Notes: generated by a model not told the origin, from the letters alone. A stretch of 64,000 nucleotides of DNA from Bifidobacterium sp. WK041_4_12 (GCF_041080795.1 NZ_CP129674.1:496001-560000), one strand, 5' to 3'. Positions 32,876-42,636 are shown, counted from the stretch's first letter. Numbers and translations are program-made.

Positions 32876-33367
32876 GTGTTGCCACAATGCACTTCACGAT
32901 GCCAAAAGAAGCAATGTCGCAATCAGCAGTGTTGCGAACAACAGCGTTGCGAGAAGCTGAATCACAAGAAGCTATCTCGACGGTCACGCTTGGACAAGCA
33001 CAAGCCGCACGACAATCGCTGGTATGCGGTTCACGATGCCGGTTCAGGAACGATTCAGGCTGCAGCTCTGGTCTGTTGCATTGGAGTCGTTTTGACGATT
33101 TGCCTCACACTCGGGGCAATCCTGCTTGCCAAGGCCAAGGCGCAGACCGCATCGGATTCCGCTGCGCTCGTGGCAGCTCAGGCATGGTATGAAGGCGATG
33201 CCGATCCATGCGAACAGGCGCGCAGGGCTTCGTCTGCCAATGATGCCGTGCTTGTCTCTTGCAGCATAGAGAAGGACGATATCATGGTTACAGCGGAAGT
33301 CGCCGTTTCCATCCCATTGCTGCCCTCGATAACATACGAGTCACGCGCTGGGCCGCAGGAATGCTGA
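32876..33367 (+). CDS. TadG/TadE-like membrane-anchored protein with a Cys-rich N-terminus
   Basis: This protein has 163 residues if started at GTG 32876, which is 5 bases after AAAGGAG; an ATG at 32861 overlapping the tadE stop is the alternative. A single helix (IQAAALVCCIGVVLTICLTLGAILLA) and the segment AKAQTASDSAALVAAQAW are typical of Rv3660-locus TadE-like secretory proteins. The 50 residues before the helix are unusual, with at least six cysteines among Gln, Arg and Lys, encoded by a drifting repeat. It is the last gene of the Tad set. Confidence 0.75.
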   Translation: MLPQCTSRCQKKQCRNQQCCEQQRCEKLNHKKLSRRSRLDKHKPHDNRWYAVHDAGSGTIQAAALVCCIGVVLTICLTLGAILLAKAKAQTASDSAALVAAQAWYEGDADPCEQARRASSANDAVLVSCSIEKDDIMVTAEVAVSIPLLPSITYESRAGPQEC

Positions 33368-33492
33368 ACGCGACTTGCATGGCCGATGAATCGACACAGC
33401 GTTCATATGCTGCTGAGAACGAATAAGTTCGTTGCGGCTCACTATGCTTGAGACGTTCAGGACAAGGTCGAGAATGAGTAAGGTTGGTTAGT

Positions 33493-36096
33493 ATGGGACT
33501 TGCGTTATATCGCCGGTATCGTCCAGATACTTTTGATTCGGTGATTGGTCAGAACCAAGTGACCGTGCCACTTTCCAGGGCCTTGGATTCAGGCAAGCTT
33601 ACACACGCCTACCTGTTTTCCGGCCCGAGAGGCTGCGGGAAAACCAGCTGTGCCCGCATTCTCGCTCGCTGCATCAACTGTGAGAAGGGTCCCACCAGCC
33701 ATCCCTGCGGCACGTGTGAAAGCTGTAGGGACCTGGCTACGGGCGGGCCCGGTTCGATTGACGTTGTCGAAATTGATGCGGCAAGCCATAACGGTGTGGA
33801 CGATGCCCGTGAACTGCGAGAACGGGCAGGGTTCGCGCCCGCAAGAGACCGCTATAAGATATTCATCCTTGACGAGGCTCATATGGTCACGAGCCAGGGC
33901 TTCAACGCGTTGCTGAAAATAGTCGAGGAACCACCTGAGCATGTCATCTTCATTTTTGCAACGACCGAGCCTGAGAAGGTCATCGGTACTATTCGCTCGA
34001 GAACGCATCACTATCCATTCCGTCTGGTACCGACCGAAATCATGGGACCATACCTGGAGCAAGTATGCGAAAAGGAGCAGGTGAAGCCGGCTGCGGGTGT
34101 ACTGCGTCTTGCCATGCGTGCGGGCGGCGGCTCGGTTCGAGACACGATGTCCGTGCTCGATCAGCTTATGGTAGGTGCAGAAGATGGTGTGATCACTCAC
34201 GAGGCAGCCAGCGCTCTCCTCGGGTTCACTCCGGATGCCATGATTTCGGACTCCATCGACGCCATTGCTCAGCAGCAAGGCGAAGCTCTGTACGCGGTGA
34301 TTGAAAAGGTCGTCATTGGCGGATTTGATCCCAAACGCTTCGTTGAAGATCTGCTCTCACGAGTTCGCGATCTTCTGGTCGTTGCCGTGAGCGGTTCCAA
34401 GGCACAGTCGGTTCTTGAATCAGACGACGACAATGAGAGCTTTGAGCAATTGCAGCGTCAGAGCGCTTCGTTGGGTCTTCATGCCTTGAACGATATTGCC
34501 GATGCCATCAATGTGACCTTGTCGAATATGAGCGGTGCCATTTCACCGCGAATGCGTTTGGAACTCCTTGCTGCAAGACTGCTGGCCATACGAGCCGACG
34601 AACTGCATCCTCAGACCAAGGCGCAAGCAATCGCAACAAACAAGGTTCTTCAGCACGCGAGCCAGGCAGACAGCGCACAGGGGAAGACTTCTGTGCCTCG
34701 AAACGGTTCAGGCTTCATCGGCTCTGAACGTCATGCCGAATCTGCTGCTCAACCGGCAGACGTGGCATCCCCGACACAGGCGAAGCATTCGAGCAATGAC
34801 ACGCAAGCAGAGAAATCAGGTCACACACACCGTGCGGGCAGTGTTGGCAGCGATGGCACTGTTGAAGGTGTTGAAGGTGTTGAAAGTGTTGACCGCGCGA
34901 CCAGTTCTGACAAGTCGAATGTCAACAGTAGGGATGTCAACAGCGCGAAAGCCACTGCTGTAGATGACACAGCTGTGCATGCTGAGCATGCTGACGAATC
35001 AGTCCAGGGCCAGACTGCGGCGACTACCGAAGGTAAGGTCATGGACAATTCGAGCCCCGACGAGCGTTGGGACGCACTGGTGGCGAGTCTTCCCAACGAT
35101 GTCAGAGCATATGTGAGCAGAGACAGGGTTCCCAACGTGTCGCTTATGGATGCGCCGCACGGCAGAAAGCGACTGCTGATGACATTCAATGTGCCGCTCA
35201 GCCAGCATGCATTTGCCCTTGCGGTGTCTCAAGAGTCGGTGCACGGACAGACAAGCGTTCCCAAGATCGTGATGCATGCCGTTCAAGAGGCGTTCGACTC
35301 TGAAACCATGATTTTCCCCTCTGGGGTGGCGGCGAATGGCGAGAAGGTCTCTTCGACTCGCAGAATGTCGCCGGAACAGGTGGCGAATGTCAAAAGACAG
35401 ATTGCCTTGCAGAAAGCTGGTCTTTCGGCATCGAATCTTGGTTCTGCCATCAACAAGCCTTTGACACATCCTCGTTCTGCCCAGCATACGAAACACGTAG
35501 CCGTGCCAGACCTGAATGATTCGGTTGACCCTTGGGCTCCCAAAAGCGCTGCAACGTCAAGCGCTGCAACGTCGAGCACTGTGCCGACCAACGCCGCAAC
35601 TTCAGTTCCAGCACAATCGCATATGGTGCAGGCTGACACGCAACAGTCCAGTCCTGCCGCTTCGAACAATCTGGAATCCGGTGCAGCTCAGCTTGATTCA
35701 ATGCAGCCTGGCTTAACGCAATCTGACTCGCAGCGACCTGATTCAGAACACCCAGATGCAGCACATCCAGATGCAGCACAGTCTGATTCAGCACAGTCCC
35801 GAAGCTCTGATCGGCAGGATCCACCCCGGAAGGCCCAGACCGGATCCGTTCACCATGTGCAGCAAATGGCTATGCGAACCGCTGTACTGCAGCGTGAGAC
35901 CCCAATCGATCCATCGCAAGACACCTATTCCATGGACGATCCGTCCCTGAACACCGACCAATCGTTGAAATTGGACGATATCAAGCAGCTGTTCAATGTG
36001 AAGAAAGTCGAAGAATTCGCCGCCGATGATCCTCAGAATCCAAGGAATATCCAGCAACGTCGCAACAGTCAACAGCATGCACAGGGGAATGATTAA
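33493..36096 (+). CDS. dnaX: DNA polymerase III subunits gamma and tau
   Basis: The 867-residue clamp-loader ATPase starts at ATG 33493 (GLALYRRYRP, the universal opening). Walker A GPRGCGKT is at 44-51, zinc-binding cysteines at 63, 72, 75 and 78, Walker B-like FILDEAHM follows, and GSVRDTMSVLDQL is the sensor 2 region. After about residue 375 comes a very long low-complexity region with short repeats (GVEGVEGVE, SSAATSSA, HPDAAHPDAAQSDSAQS), interrupted by a folded piece (about 515-625, the polymerase-binding part of tau). No clear slippery heptamer for a gamma-specific frameshift was noticed. It overlaps recR by one base (TAATG). Confidence 0.95.
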   Translation: MGLALYRRYRPDTFDSVIGQNQVTVPLSRALDSGKLTHAYLFSGPRGCGKTSCARILARCINCEKGPTSHPCGTCESCRDLATGGPGSIDVVEIDAASHNGVDDARELRERAGFAPARDRYKIFILDEAHMVTSQGFNALLKIVEEPPEHVIFIFATTEPEKVIGTIRSRTHHYPFRLVPTEIMGPYLEQVCEKEQVKPAAGVLRLAMRAGGGSVRDTMSVLDQLMVGAEDGVITHEAASALLGFTPDAMISDSIDAIAQQQGEALYAVIEKVVIGGFDPKRFVEDLLSRVRDLLVVAVSGSKAQSVLESDDDNESFEQLQRQSASLGLHALNDIADAINVTLSNMSGAISPRMRLELLAARLLAIRADELHPQTKAQAIATNKVLQHASQADSAQGKTSVPRNGSGFIGSERHAESAAQPADVASPTQAKHSSNDTQAEKSGHTHRAGSVGSDGTVEGVEGVESVDRATSSDKSNVNSRDVNSAKATAVDDTAVHAEHADESVQGQTAATTEGKVMDNSSPDERWDALVASLPNDVRAYVSRDRVPNVSLMDAPHGRKRLLMTFNVPLSQHAFALAVSQESVHGQTSVPKIVMHAVQEAFDSETMIFPSGVAANGEKVSSTRRMSPEQVANVKRQIALQKAGLSASNLGSAINKPLTHPRSAQHTKHVAVPDLNDSVDPWAPKSAATSSAATSSTVPTNAATSVPAQSHMVQADTQQSSPAASNNLESGAAQLDSMQPGLTQSDSQRPDSEHPDAAHPDAAQSDSAQSRSSDRQDPPRKAQTGSVHHVQQMAMRTAVLQRETPIDPSQDTYSMDDPSLNTDQSLKLDDIKQLFNVKKVEEFAADDPQNPRNIQQRRNSQQHAQGND

Positions 36097-36698
36097 TGGC
36101 ACTCGCGTATGATGGCGCAATTCAGCAACTGATAGATTCCTTTGCTCGATTGCCGGGCATCGGCCCAAAAGGCGCGCAAAGAATCGCTTTCTATCTGCTT
36201 GGTGCGGACCAGCAGGAGGCACAGGAACTTGCCGATGCCATTACCACGGTCAAGGCGAAGGTACGCTTCTGCGAAGTCTGCGGAAACGTATGCGAGACCA
36301 GCCCATGCTCGATATGCTCAGATCCTCGGCGCGATCACACCACGATATGCGTGGTTGAAGAACCGAAAGACGTTATGAGCATCGAGCGGACTCGTGAATT
36401 CCGAGGCGTGTATCACGTTCTCGGCGGTGCAATCAATCCGATGTCCAACATAGGCCCTGCTGATTTGAGAATCCCGAGTCTTCTCGAACGGCTCAGAAGC
36501 GATGAGGTCAAGGAGATCATTCTTGCCCTCGACCCCAATATCGAAGGTGAGGCGACGACTACGTATCTCAGTAGATTGTTGCTTCCACTGGAGCTGAAGG
36601 TGACACGTTTGGCGAGTGGATTGCCGGTCGGCAGCGACTTGGAATATGCCGACGAAGTCACGCTCGGTCGTGCCTTGTCGGGCAGACGTCCAGCGTAA
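36096..36698 (+). CDS. recR: Recombination mediator RecR
   Basis: The 200-residue protein acts in gap repair and RecA loading. It has the helix-hairpin-helix LPGIGPKGAQRIAFYLL, a four-cysteine zinc finger (C59, C62, C71, C74), and a Toprim domain (TICVVEEPKDVMSIERTREF, LALDPNIEGEATTTYL). The ATG shares a base with the dnaX stop codon, the classic dnaX-recR coupling. Confidence 0.97.
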   Translation: MALAYDGAIQQLIDSFARLPGIGPKGAQRIAFYLLGADQQEAQELADAITTVKAKVRFCEVCGNVCETSPCSICSDPRRDHTTICVVEEPKDVMSIERTREFRGVYHVLGGAINPMSNIGPADLRIPSLLERLRSDEVKEIILALDPNIEGEATTTYLSRLLLPLELKVTRLASGLPVGSDLEYADEVTLGRALSGRRPA

Positions 36699-36808
36699 AC
36701 GGTCTCTTCTGGACATCATGGTCATGTTTGCCCATGTGGAATGTATAATCGTTGCAACTGTAGAGAAAATGTCGTGCCTGATGAGTTCGGCTGTGAGATT
36801 GGATTGAT

Positions 36809-37570
36809 GTGTCACTTATCGTTCAGAAATATGGCGGCTCCTCCGTTGCAGATTCGGATTCGATCAAAAGAGTCGCCAAGCGGATTATCTCTACCAAAAA
36901 GGCGGGAAACGACGTTGCTGTGGTGGTTTCTGCAATGGGAGACACCACTGATGACCTGATCGATCAGGCCATGGATATCGATTCCAATCCACCAGCACGC
37001 GAGATGGACATGCTCATGACCGCAGGAGAACGAATCTCCATGAGTCTGCTTGCGATGGCCATTCATGCTCAGGGAGACAAGGCATATTCATTTACCGGTT
37101 CACAGGCGGGATTCGTGACCGATGCGAGATATGGCGCTGCGCACATTCGTTCGGTGAAGCCACAGCGAGTGGCACGGGCACTGTCGAAGGGCAACGTCGG
37201 TATCGTTGCAGGATTCCAGGGTGTCAGTACCGAAGGCGATGCCACCACGCTGGGTCGAGGAGGCTCGGACACCTCCGCAGTCGCGCTGGCAGTAGCTCTT
37301 GGTGCCGATGTCTGCGAAATCTATACGGATGTAGACGGCGTATTCACCGCAGACCCGCGCATTGTTCCGACCGCTCGACGCATTCCGACCTTGTCGTATG
37401 ACGAGATGATGGAAATGGCGGCGTCAGGAACCAAGGTTCTTGCCTTGCGCTGCGTGGAGTATGCCCGAAGATTCAGCATGCCGCTGCATGTGCGCAGCTC
37501 ATTTTCGCATCGTCCAGGAACGCTGATTCTCCCTCATGACTTGGATCCATCTCGCATCCCGAACGTTTGA
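36809..37570 (+). CDS. lysC: Aspartate kinase, catalytic subunit only
   Basis: The 253-residue product holds the kinase domain: VQKYGGSSVADSDSIKRVAK, GRGGSDTSAVALAVAL and EIYTDVDGVFTADPR. It phosphorylates aspartate in the first step of Lys, Met, Thr and diaminopimelate synthesis. It starts at GTG 36809. It ends at SSFSHRPGTLILPHDLDPS, just where single-chain actinobacterial aspartokinases (about 420 residues) would continue into the ACT domains, which are encoded separately 139 bp downstream. asd follows. Confidence 0.93.
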   Translation: MSLIVQKYGGSSVADSDSIKRVAKRIISTKKAGNDVAVVVSAMGDTTDDLIDQAMDIDSNPPAREMDMLMTAGERISMSLLAMAIHAQGDKAYSFTGSQAGFVTDARYGAAHIRSVKPQRVARALSKGNVGIVAGFQGVSTEGDATTLGRGGSDTSAVALAVALGADVCEIYTDVDGVFTADPRIVPTARRIPTLSYDEMMEMAASGTKVLALRCVEYARRFSMPLHVRSSFSHRPGTLILPHDLDPSRIPNV

Positions 37571-37709
37571 TTCCCCGCGAGGAGTGATGCACCACAATGT
37601 GATATACCACAATGAGTAGGTTGAATCTGAACGACGAATCAGGCCAGAGATTCATGAACGCTTCGAACATCAGTACCATCAGCAGTATCAGCAAGACAAC
37701 AAAGGCACA

Positions 37710-38291
37710 ATGAATATGACTAACACAGAAGCCGGTAAGTCCATGGGGGAACTCTTCCCCGATCTGAATGGACCTGAGTCGCCTGTCGTCTCAGGAGTCG
37801 CACACGATAGCACCGAGGCTCAGGTGACGCTGCGCGCCGTGCCTGATCGCCCGGGTGTTGCTGCGGAACTGTTCACCGTTCTTGCCGAAGGTGGCATCAA
37901 CATCGACATGATAGTGCAGGCAGGCGCAGAGACGGGCACTGCCGACATCTCATTTACCATGCCTGAGTCGCAGACCAAGGCCGTCACTGAAATTCTTGAG
38001 CGCCGCGAGAATAAAGAGTGGAACTCAGCAGGCATTGATGTCAACCCCAACGTGGGCAAGGTGACGCTGGTGGGTGTGGGGATGAAGAACCATTCCGGCA
38101 TCACAGCCACCTATTTCCGTGCATTGAGTGATGAAAACATTAACGTGCTGATGATTTCCACATCGGAAATAAGAATTTCTGCACTCGTGCCGCTCAAGGA
38201 ACTTGACAACGCCGTGAGAGCGATTCACACTGCGTTCAAGCTTGATGCCGATCAAGTTGAAGCCGTCGTCTATGGAGGGACAGGACGCTGA
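37710..38291 (+). CDS. Aspartate kinase regulatory (ACT) subunit
   Basis: The 193-residue protein has two ACT domains: VSGVAHDSTEAQVTLRAVPD with RPGVAAELFTVLAEGGINID, and VTLVGVGMKNHSGITATYFR with NVLMISTSEIRISALV. It corresponds to the C-terminal half of aspartokinase and should bind lysine and/or threonine for feedback control of the catalytic subunit. It starts at its own ATG (37710), with a poor ribosome binding site. Actinobacterial ask genes usually make a beta chain from an internal start; here the two chains are fully separate. Confidence 0.9.
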   Translation: MNMTNTEAGKSMGELFPDLNGPESPVVSGVAHDSTEAQVTLRAVPDRPGVAAELFTVLAEGGINIDMIVQAGAETGTADISFTMPESQTKAVTEILERRENKEWNSAGIDVNPNVGKVTLVGVGMKNHSGITATYFRALSDENINVLMISTSEIRISALVPLKELDNAVRAIHTAFKLDADQVEAVVYGGTGR

Positions 38292-38292
38292 A

Positions 38293-39357
38293 ATGACCTT
38301 AATCAATGAACAGGGAATCAATGTAGCCGTACTCGGAGCCACTGGCCAGGTCGGTATGGTGATGCGCCGCATCTTGGCAGACCGTAAATTCCCAGTGAAG
38401 AATCTGCGTTTTCTTGCCTCTGCCCATTCGGCCGGAACGGTGCTGGAATGGTGTGGCAAGAAGATCACCGTCGAAGATGTTGCCAAAGCTGACCTGAGTG
38501 GCATCGATATCGCCATTTTCTCTGCTGGCGGCGGCACTTCGAAGATCTGGGCTCCACGTTTTGCCGAACAGGGAGCGTTCGTTGTCGATAACTCTTCACA
38601 GTGGCGTCTGCATGATGATGTGCCGCTGGTCGTTTCAGAGGTCAATCCGGACGATCTCGACAACATTCCCCGCCGGATAGTCGCTAATCCAAACTGCACG
38701 ACCATGGCGTGCATGCCGGTGCTGAAACCGCTTTCTGACGCATTTGGCTTGAGCAGGCTGATCGTGTCGTCATACCAGGCAGTTTCCGGTGCAGGACGTG
38801 CAGGAGCACTGCAATTGATGAACGAAGCCAAGGCTGCGCTCGATCAGGGTGCCGACAAGCTCGTTTTCGATGGTTCGGCCATCGATTTTCCAGAACCGAC
38901 CAAGGTTGCGCGCACGATTGCCTTTGATGTGGTTCCATTCATCGGCGGAATCGTTGACGATGGCAGCGAAGAAACGGACGAGGAGCAGAAGCTTCGCAAT
39001 GAGAGCCGCAAGATACTTCATCTTCCTGAGCTCGCTGCATCGTGCACCTGCGTGCGCGTCGGCGTGTTTACGGCACACGGCATGAGTGTCAACGCCGAAT
39101 TCGAGCGTGACGTGACTCCAGACGATGCCCGCGCCGTGCTTGCCAAGGCGCAGAATGTCACCATCACCGACATTCCAACCCCATTGCAGGCTGCTGGAAA
39201 GGATGTCAGCTTTGTTGGGCGAATCCGACAGGACCAGGCAGTCCTAGGCCGCAAGGGTCTTTCCATGTTCATCACCAGCGACAATCTGCGCAAGGGTGCA
39301 GCCCTGAATGCGATTCAGATTGCCGAAATCATCGCGGACAAGTACTTCAAGCGGTGA
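38293..39357 (+). CDS. asd: Aspartate-semialdehyde dehydrogenase
   Basis: The 354-residue NADPH-dependent enzyme makes aspartate semialdehyde from aspartyl phosphate, the step after aspartate kinase. The dinucleotide loop is VAVLGATGQVGMVM, the catalytic cysteine is C135 in ANPNCTTMA, and SSYQAVSGAGRAG follows. The start is ATG 38293, 1 bp after the ACT gene stop and preceded by AGGA; the frame is also open back to 38242 inside the ACT gene. Confidence 0.97.
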   Translation: MTLINEQGINVAVLGATGQVGMVMRRILADRKFPVKNLRFLASAHSAGTVLEWCGKKITVEDVAKADLSGIDIAIFSAGGGTSKIWAPRFAEQGAFVVDNSSQWRLHDDVPLVVSEVNPDDLDNIPRRIVANPNCTTMACMPVLKPLSDAFGLSRLIVSSYQAVSGAGRAGALQLMNEAKAALDQGADKLVFDGSAIDFPEPTKVARTIAFDVVPFIGGIVDDGSEETDEEQKLRNESRKILHLPELAASCTCVRVGVFTAHGMSVNAEFERDVTPDDARAVLAKAQNVTITDIPTPLQAAGKDVSFVGRIRQDQAVLGRKGLSMFITSDNLRKGAALNAIQIAEIIADKYFKR

Positions 39358-39546
39358 TTCATAGCTGATGACCTTCAAGCATTGAGTTACGATGTGTCTT
39401 GAGGCGTATGGCAAGGATTGCAGCCATATGGTGGATTGAGAGCCATATCGTATTGTTGTTTGGGTTGAAATTGACGGGTCCAGAACGGCTCGGGGTCGTA
39501 TGAAACTTGGATATCATGCGGTAGTGCATCGGTGAGGGGAGTCAGT

Positions 39547-40167
39547 ATGTCGAGGGCATCGGATGAAGCGCAGCGGCAACTTGATCGCATTGTTGCGCTT
39601 GGATACCCCGATGTTGCTGACATGAGCGATTCGGCATTCAGGGCACTGGCGAAACCGATCATTCATGCCCTCGAAGGCAGTGAGCTGAATGTTGGCTTTG
39701 TTCTGGTACCGACGCGCGAACTGGTTTCGCCCGAATCTTTGATTGCGCGAACGAGCATCAACCGTATGGCTGGTTTCACGACACTGCCGCCTAGAGACAT
39801 CATCTCGTTCACGCCTCAGCATGGTTTTGAGCCTCCAGAGGGACCGTTCTACATCGTGCTCGACCCTCATACGGGGACCGCATATGTGAACCGTGAGCCG
39901 GATGTAGCTAGAAAGCTCATTGATTCCGATGATCGTTTGCCACTGACTCTCGAAGAAGGTCTCTCGATAGCCACCCAGCATCCTAACTGGCTTTTGGAAA
40001 AGAACGGTTTCAATCTCTTGGGATCGCGCAGTCCGGACGGTCGTGTGCCAAGCATATGGATGAGCCAGAACGCGCCGCGTCTGGCATCCGTGTGGCCAAA
40101 TTCGCGCCATACCTGGCTGGGCAACGCCTATTGCATGGGTCGCCAAGGTATAAGCCTCTTCCACTAA
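39547..40167 (+). CDS. DUF5701-like protein
   Basis: The 206-residue soluble protein starts at ATG 39547 after GAGGGGAG. It opens SRASDEAQRQLDRIVALGYP and carries PTRELVSPESLIARTSINRM, GPFYIVLDPHTGTAYVNREP and a C-terminal WLGNAYCMGRQGISLFH. I associate this with the actinobacterial DUF5701 family, whose function is unknown. The gene stands alone, followed by a palindromic element. Confidence 0.78.
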   Translation: MSRASDEAQRQLDRIVALGYPDVADMSDSAFRALAKPIIHALEGSELNVGFVLVPTRELVSPESLIARTSINRMAGFTTLPPRDIISFTPQHGFEPPEGPFYIVLDPHTGTAYVNREPDVARKLIDSDDRLPLTLEEGLSIATQHPNWLLEKNGFNLLGSRSPDGRVPSIWMSQNAPRLASVWPNSRHTWLGNAYCMGRQGISLFH

Positions 40168-40194
40168 ATTTTTCACCCCCCCAAGCGGGTGGCG

Positions 40195-40301
40195 GCGCTC
40201 ATTGTGAACTCGTCAGAGTATCAATGGCTTAAAATGCTGAAATGACGGTCGAATATCGCCATTATTCGGCTTCTCTACTTCAACAAGTTCACAATGAGCG
40301 C
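40195..40301. repeat. Long palindromic element, copy 2 (arm type B)
   Basis: The left arm 40195-40220 begins GCGCTCATTGTGAACT. The right arm 40276-40301 is its reverse complement with several mismatches near the inner end. The inner edges are AGTATCA and TACTT. Length is 107 bp, interior 55 nt. It sits between the DUF5701 gene and leuA, upstream of the region that should hold the leuA promoter. Confidence 0.85.
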
Positions 40302-40425
40302 GCAGATTCCTCGAAAATGAACACTCCGCTTATGATTGCGCCAAATCTAGGTACAATGTCCGATTGTCACGTGCAACACTGTGCGTGCATGGTTACGTCT
40401 TTATTTATAAGGCAAAGGAGGAAGT

Positions 40426-42339
40426 ATGGATAACGATCATTCATCTGTGTTTGATTTGGCGGCCGAAGCTGCAGGCTCCAACGGAGGTAATAATGATCTG
40501 CTGCTGCCTCCTGCACGATTTGTTGGTTCGCCGCAACGGCCTAGCTCAATGCCTTTTCACAAATATGTGGCATACGATAAGCAGGTTCCATTCGAATACC
40601 CGCAGCGCACCTGGCCTGACAAGAAACTCATGAGAGCGCCACGCTGGTGCTCGGTCGACTTGAGAGACGGCAATCAGGCGCTGGTTGATCCGATGGATCC
40701 TGAGCGAAAGCTGCGATTCTGGAATCTTCTCATGCAGATGGGGTACAAGGAAGTTGAGGTCGGTTTTCCATCGGCTTCTTCGACTGACTACGATTTCATC
40801 AGATTGCTGATCGAACGAGAGCTGATTCCTGACGATGTCACCATCGTCGTGCTTACTCAGGCTCGCGAACACTTGATTCGCAAGACCTATGAAGCGCTTC
40901 GCGGTGCGAAGCGAGCGGTCGTGCACTTCTACAATTCGGTTTCGGTACTGCAGCGTGAAGTGGTGTTCCGCAAGGACAAGGCGGGCATCAAGCAGTTGGC
41001 AGTAGACGCTGCAAAGCTTTGCAAATCCTTGGAGAAGGACGCTGGCAACACCGATATCTATTACGAATATTCGCCTGAATCCTTCTCGGGTGCAGAGCCT
41101 GAATATTCGCTTGAAGTGTGCGATGCGGTGACCGATATCATTCAGCCGACTCCCGATCATCCAATGATTATCAATCTGCCGAATACGGTCGAGATGACTA
41201 CGGCCAATGTATTCGCTGACGAGGTTGAATACATTTCTAAGAACCTCAAGAACCGTGAATCCATTGTTCTTTCGCTCCATCCGCACAACGACGAGGGCAT
41301 GGCCGTCGCCGCGACGGAATTGGGCGTGTTGGCAGGCGCAGACCGAGTCGAGGGCTGCTTGCTTGGCAATGGTGAGCGCACCGGCAACGTTGACCTGTGC
41401 ACGCTTGGCTTGAATCTTCTTGTTCAGGGCATCGATCCTCAGATTGATTTCTCCGACATGGCTGAGATTCGTCGCACGGTCGAATACTGCAATCAGATCA
41501 AGATTTCAGAACGCCATCCATATGCTGGACATTTCGTGTTCACAGCGTTCTCCGGCTCACATCAGGATGCCATCAAGAAGGGTCTCGAAGCCCGAGAGCA
41601 GGCTGCGTTGCGAGACAATGCGGATCTGTCGAACTACCTGTGGCTCGTGCCGTACTTGCCTATCGATCCCAAGGATGTTGGCGGCAGCTACGAGGCAATC
41701 ATCCGAGTCAATTCGCAGTCGGGCAAGGGTGGCATGGCCTTCCTGCTCAAGTCGAATCACAACCTGGATCTTCCCAAGCGTCTGCAGGTCGAGTTTGACC
41801 GTGTTGTTCAGCATTATGCCGATCAGACGAAGCGCGAAGTGCATGACGAGGATATCTGGCGTCTGTTCAAGGACGAGTATCTTCCCGTCGAGGCATCAGG
41901 AAGCACCAGCACAGTTGCAAGCCGGGCATTGAGCGATCAGGCCGACGCCTCTCTTGTGCGGTGGGGACGACTCAAGCTTCACAACGTTTCGGTGATGTCA
42001 GGCGAGGATGGGTCCGATACGATCCTGCAGGCCTCGGTCATGGATCGCGGTGTCGGAGGCAGTGGAGAGGCCGTCGAGCGCAATATTCGCGGCGAAGGCA
42101 ACGGACCTCTGGCGGCGTTCCTGAATGCTTTGGAATCCTTGGACATTCGGGTTTCGGTCCAGGACTATGTCGAGCATGCTATGGCGGCCGGCAGCGACGC
42201 TCTCGCGGCATCCTACATCGAATGCAAGATCGGTGCCGACGAAGGTTCACAGACACTGTGGGGCGTTGGAATTGACTCATCCATCACCACGAGTTCCTTG
42301 AAGGCCATCATTTCGGCAATCAACCGTTCCGAGCGATAG
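40426..42339 (+). CDS. leuA: 2-isopropylmalate synthase
   Basis: The 637-residue actinobacterial (type 2) enzyme condenses acetyl-CoA with 2-oxoisovalerate in the first step of leucine synthesis. The catalytic TIM barrel shows CSVDLRDGNQALVDPM, and metal-binding histidines lie in LHPHNDEGMAVA. The C-terminal LeuA regulatory domain (about 510-637) is the site of leucine inhibition. Start ATG 40426 is preceded by AAAGGAGGAAGT. A weak promoter (TTATGA, 16 bp, TACAAT at 40352-40357) precedes it. No Leu-rich leader peptide was found. Confidence 0.97.
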   Translation: MDNDHSSVFDLAAEAAGSNGGNNDLLLPPARFVGSPQRPSSMPFHKYVAYDKQVPFEYPQRTWPDKKLMRAPRWCSVDLRDGNQALVDPMDPERKLRFWNLLMQMGYKEVEVGFPSASSTDYDFIRLLIERELIPDDVTIVVLTQAREHLIRKTYEALRGAKRAVVHFYNSVSVLQREVVFRKDKAGIKQLAVDAAKLCKSLEKDAGNTDIYYEYSPESFSGAEPEYSLEVCDAVTDIIQPTPDHPMIINLPNTVEMTTANVFADEVEYISKNLKNRESIVLSLHPHNDEGMAVAATELGVLAGADRVEGCLLGNGERTGNVDLCTLGLNLLVQGIDPQIDFSDMAEIRRTVEYCNQIKISERHPYAGHFVFTAFSGSHQDAIKKGLEAREQAALRDNADLSNYLWLVPYLPIDPKDVGGSYEAIIRVNSQSGKGGMAFLLKSNHNLDLPKRLQVEFDRVVQHYADQTKREVHDEDIWRLFKDEYLPVEASGSTSTVASRALSDQADASLVRWGRLKLHNVSVMSGEDGSDTILQASVMDRGVGGSGEAVERNIRGEGNGPLAAFLNALESLDIRVSVQDYVEHAMAAGSDALAASYIECKIGADEGSQTLWGVGIDSSITTSSLKAIISAINRSER

Positions 42340-42433
42340 TGGTCAGTGCCTGTAGTCAGTAGTCAGTAGCCCGGAAACCGGTGCCATGTGAGATGTTCAT
42401 GTGCGCGAACTGGTTTACTCCGGTATACATAAT

Positions 42434-42478
42434 AAAATCCTGCCGTGTCTCCTGTGAATTGAGAGACGGCAGGATTTT
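42434..42478. terminator. Bidirectional terminator between leuA and the PBP gene
   Basis: AAAATCCTGCCGT (42434-42446) pairs with ACGGCAGGATTTT (42466-42478), extended inwards by CTC/GAG. A-rich and T-rich edges serve both directions for the two convergent genes. The rest of the 297-bp gap shows no gene. Confidence 0.88.
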
Positions 42479-42636
42479 CTATATTTCAGTCCGCTGTTGC
42501 CTAATCTCTAGCATGCTCTGACAGATGCTCTGGAAAATGACCCTTCTGCGAATGGTGCCTTATGCCAAGGTGGAATACTGGAGCGGAATGCTGGAGCGGC
42601 TCGGAGTGCTATCCATAATGCGCATATTACGTGGAA

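Noticed and set aside
37571..37709. Frameshifted single aspartokinase gene
   Set aside because: Both halves begin or end cleanly with their own start and stop, and the gap does not encode missing conserved sequence in another frame that I could see.
40302..40425. Leader-peptide attenuator for leuA
   Set aside because: A short frame exists from 40317 but has no leucine run, and no competing terminator/antiterminator stems were found.
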